A stretch of 8,208 nucleotides of DNA from an uncultured Clostridia bacterium (GTDB lineage Bacteria > Bacillota > Clostridia > TANB77 > CAG-465). Of this stretch, positions 7,445 to 8,208 are shown piece by piece. The position numbers were made by a program, and so were the translations under genes. Each line of letters begins with the position of its first letter. Position 1 is the first letter of the stretch. The notes under the pieces were generated by a model, which saw only the letters and a list, made by a program, of their open reading frames with translations, was not told the DNA's origin and did no database searches. The stretch lies in NCBI GenBank assembly GCA_947628575.1, contig CANRAK010000056.1:1-8208 (forward strand), in the 5' to 3' direction.

Positions 7445-7503
7445 AATAACCAAGACAAATCAAAAGTCCTACTACATAATACTTAAAATTTGTCTTGGTT
7501 ATT
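7445..7503 (-). repeat. Perfect 16-bp inverted repeat between the ftsL-like and PBP genes (mRNA hairpin)
   Basis: The left arm AATAACCAAGACAAAT at 7445-7460 is the exact reverse complement of the right arm at 7488-7503, with a 27-base loop. In the minus-strand transcript the loop can form a further 4-bp stem (AAGT/ACTT) across a 3x3 internal loop, leaving a 13-base apical loop. The stem is A/T-rich (4 of 16 pairs are G-C). No U-tract follows it on the minus strand, and only a short TTTT follows on the plus strand, so it does not look like an intrinsic terminator. It ends 12 bases before the ribosome binding site of the PBP gene. A role in mRNA processing, stability or translation control is inference. 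Confidence 0.85.
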
Positions 7504-7510
7504 CATAATT

Positions 7511-8014
7511 TTAGAAAAATATCCCTTTTATATAGTTAATTATTTTTTCTATAATAGTAGCTTCTTGATTTACCTGAATTTTATTAGTTATTTGAGACGT
7601 ATCTATATACACTGTTTGACTACTATCAGCTTTCTTCATTCCTAATTGTTGTTTAGCATAAGCTTCTATTGCGTCTAAATCTGTGTTTTGGTCTACTTCT
7701 ACTTGAGATGTTGCTGCTTCTGATGAAACAATTTCTAAATCGTTAATTAACTTCTGTACTTCTAGATTTTTTTCATTAATTAAACTAAATCTATAAGTTA
7801 TTGTTATTGCCATAGCAAAACCGCAAAGTATAAATGCCACCATAGAAGCATTTTTCTTTTTTTGTGCTTTTTGTCTTTTTATACTATTAACTCTGGATAC
7901 ATTTCTTTTTCTAGTAGTATTTGTTTTTCGTCTTGGCATGTCGTCATTAGGTAATATTTTCCTTGCTGCAGAACCGTCTTGATAGTATTGACTACTAATT
8001 CTTCTAGCTGGCAT
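7511..8014 (-). CDS. ftsL: FtsL-like septum formation protein (bitopic divisome protein)
   Basis: The protein has 167 residues. Residues 1-55 form a very basic cytoplasmic tail (RKTNTTRKR, KRQKAQKKK). One membrane segment follows at about 56-76, then a likely coiled coil at about 77-103 on the outer face. Residues 111-138 resemble the FtsL/DivIC family end: TDLDAIEAYAKQQLGM followed by SSQTVYID. By family knowledge, FtsL pairs with DivIC/FtsB and DivIB/FtsQ and helps activate the FtsW-PBP synthase at the septum. The ATG start has AGAGGTGA 9 bases upstream (8024-8031), a slightly long spacing. The position between rsmH and the class B PBP gene is the standard ftsL place, and it supports the name more than the weakly conserved sequence does. 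The C-terminal 29 residues, with an IIEKIINYIKGIFF end, extend past the family core and could be an amphipathic helix (inference). DivIC is the main alternative. Confidence 0.85.
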   Translation of the reverse strand: MPARRISSQYYQDGSAARKILPNDDMPRRKTNTTRKRNVSRVNSIKRQKAQKKKNASMVAFILCGFAMAITITYRFSLINEKNLEVQKLINDLEIVSSEAATSQVEVDQNTDLDAIEAYAKQQLGMKKADSSQTVYIDTSQITNKIQVNQEATIIEKIINYIKGIFF

Positions 8015-8080
8015 TATACTTTTTCACCTCTTTTCTTATACCATTTAACTACTTGCTCTACTACATTAAAACTACATATA

Positions 8081-8208
8081 TTACTTTATTATTCTTTCAA
8101 AAACTCTAAGTTTAGCGCTTCGAGCTCTTGGGTTTTCCTCTAATTCTGTTTCAGTTGAAACAATAGGTTTCTTATTTACTATCTTTCCGTATGACTTGTA
8201 ATTACATA
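8081..8208 (-). CDS. rsmH: 16S rRNA (cytosine(1402)-N(4))-methyltransferase RsmH, C-terminal end (partial)
   Basis: Only the last 41 codons and a TAA stop are in the window; the gene continues past position 8208. The visible tail contains KKPIV, then a Glu-rich stretch and ENPRARSAKLRVFER, which matches the conserved C-terminus of RsmH (MraW). The NPRARSAKLR box is the family's signature end. The family methylates N4 of C1402 in the 16S rRNA P site, in the cytoplasm, using S-adenosylmethionine. rsmH is usually the first or second gene of the dcw cluster, directly before ftsL, as here. The gap to the ftsL-like gene is 66 bases. The catalytic SAM-binding part lies outside the window, so its integrity cannot be judged. 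Confidence 0.93.
   Translation of the reverse strand, partial: CNYKSYGKIVNKKPIVSTETELEENPRARSAKLRVFERIIK

Noticed and set aside
7420..7458. Longer form of the PBP starting at TTG 7458
   Set aside because: The TTG lies inside the inverted repeat and lacks a ribosome binding site, while a strong AGAGGTGA sits 5 bases before the GTG at 7419.
7445..7503. Inverted repeat as an intrinsic terminator
   Set aside because: The stem is A/T-rich, the loop is long and no U-tract follows on the transcribed strand.
8015..8080. Promoter in the rsmH-ftsL gap, from TGGTATAAG on the minus strand
   Set aside because: No -35-like hexamer lies at a suitable distance, and the predicted start would fall in the ftsL ribosome binding site, leaving almost no leader.
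1..8208. A novel defence, mobile or biosynthetic system
   Set aside because: Every gene is assigned to the conserved division and cell wall cluster, the gaps are short, and there are no transposase, integrase, CRISPR or toxin-like sequences on either strand.

Overview
The window is part of a division and cell wall (dcw) cluster. All genes are on the minus strand, so transcription runs from position 8208 towards position 1. It is strongly A+T-rich, with AGGTGA/GGAGG-type ribosome binding sites and short intergenic gaps. It carries MurE with a DNPR motif (meso-diaminopimelate type) and a class B penicillin-binding protein with PASTA repeats. Together these suggest a low-GC Gram-positive bacterium of the Clostridia type; genus or species cannot be told from the sequence alone.

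Layout in transcription order: the 3' end of rsmH (mraW; 8208-8081, cut by the window edge); an ftsL-like gene (8014-7511); a 91-base gap with a perfect 16-bp inverted repeat; a class B penicillin-binding protein of the SpoVD/FtsI/PBP2B group (start corrected to GTG at 7419, stop at 5239); a 58-base gap with a near-consensus sigma-A promoter; murE (5180-3714); mraY (3700-2747); ftsW/spoVE (2728-1595); murG (TTG start, 1576-458); and the 5' part of a divIB/ftsQ gene (GTG start at 449, running off the window at position 1). The last gene can be read only on the minus strand; the open + strand frame opposite it is a shadow.

The genes form one working set. MurE adds the third stem-peptide residue to the cytoplasmic precursor, MraY moves the precursor onto undecaprenyl phosphate (lipid I), and MurG adds GlcNAc (lipid II). 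FtsW then polymerises glycan and the class B PBP cross-links it at the septum. FtsL and DivIB/FtsQ are the membrane scaffold that positions and activates that synthase pair. murF and murD, which often sit among these genes in Bacillota, are absent from the stretch, so they must lie elsewhere if the pathway is complete.

I see no mobile element, CRISPR array, tRNA or rRNA, and no gene-free stretch longer than 91 bases. This is a conserved housekeeping locus and I found no evidence of an undescribed system. The points worth a second look are the inverted repeat before the PBP gene, the internal promoter before murE, the missing murF/murD, three non-ATG starts, the KTA variant of the PBP's third active-site motif, and the long Lys/Asn-rich cytoplasmic tail on DivIB.
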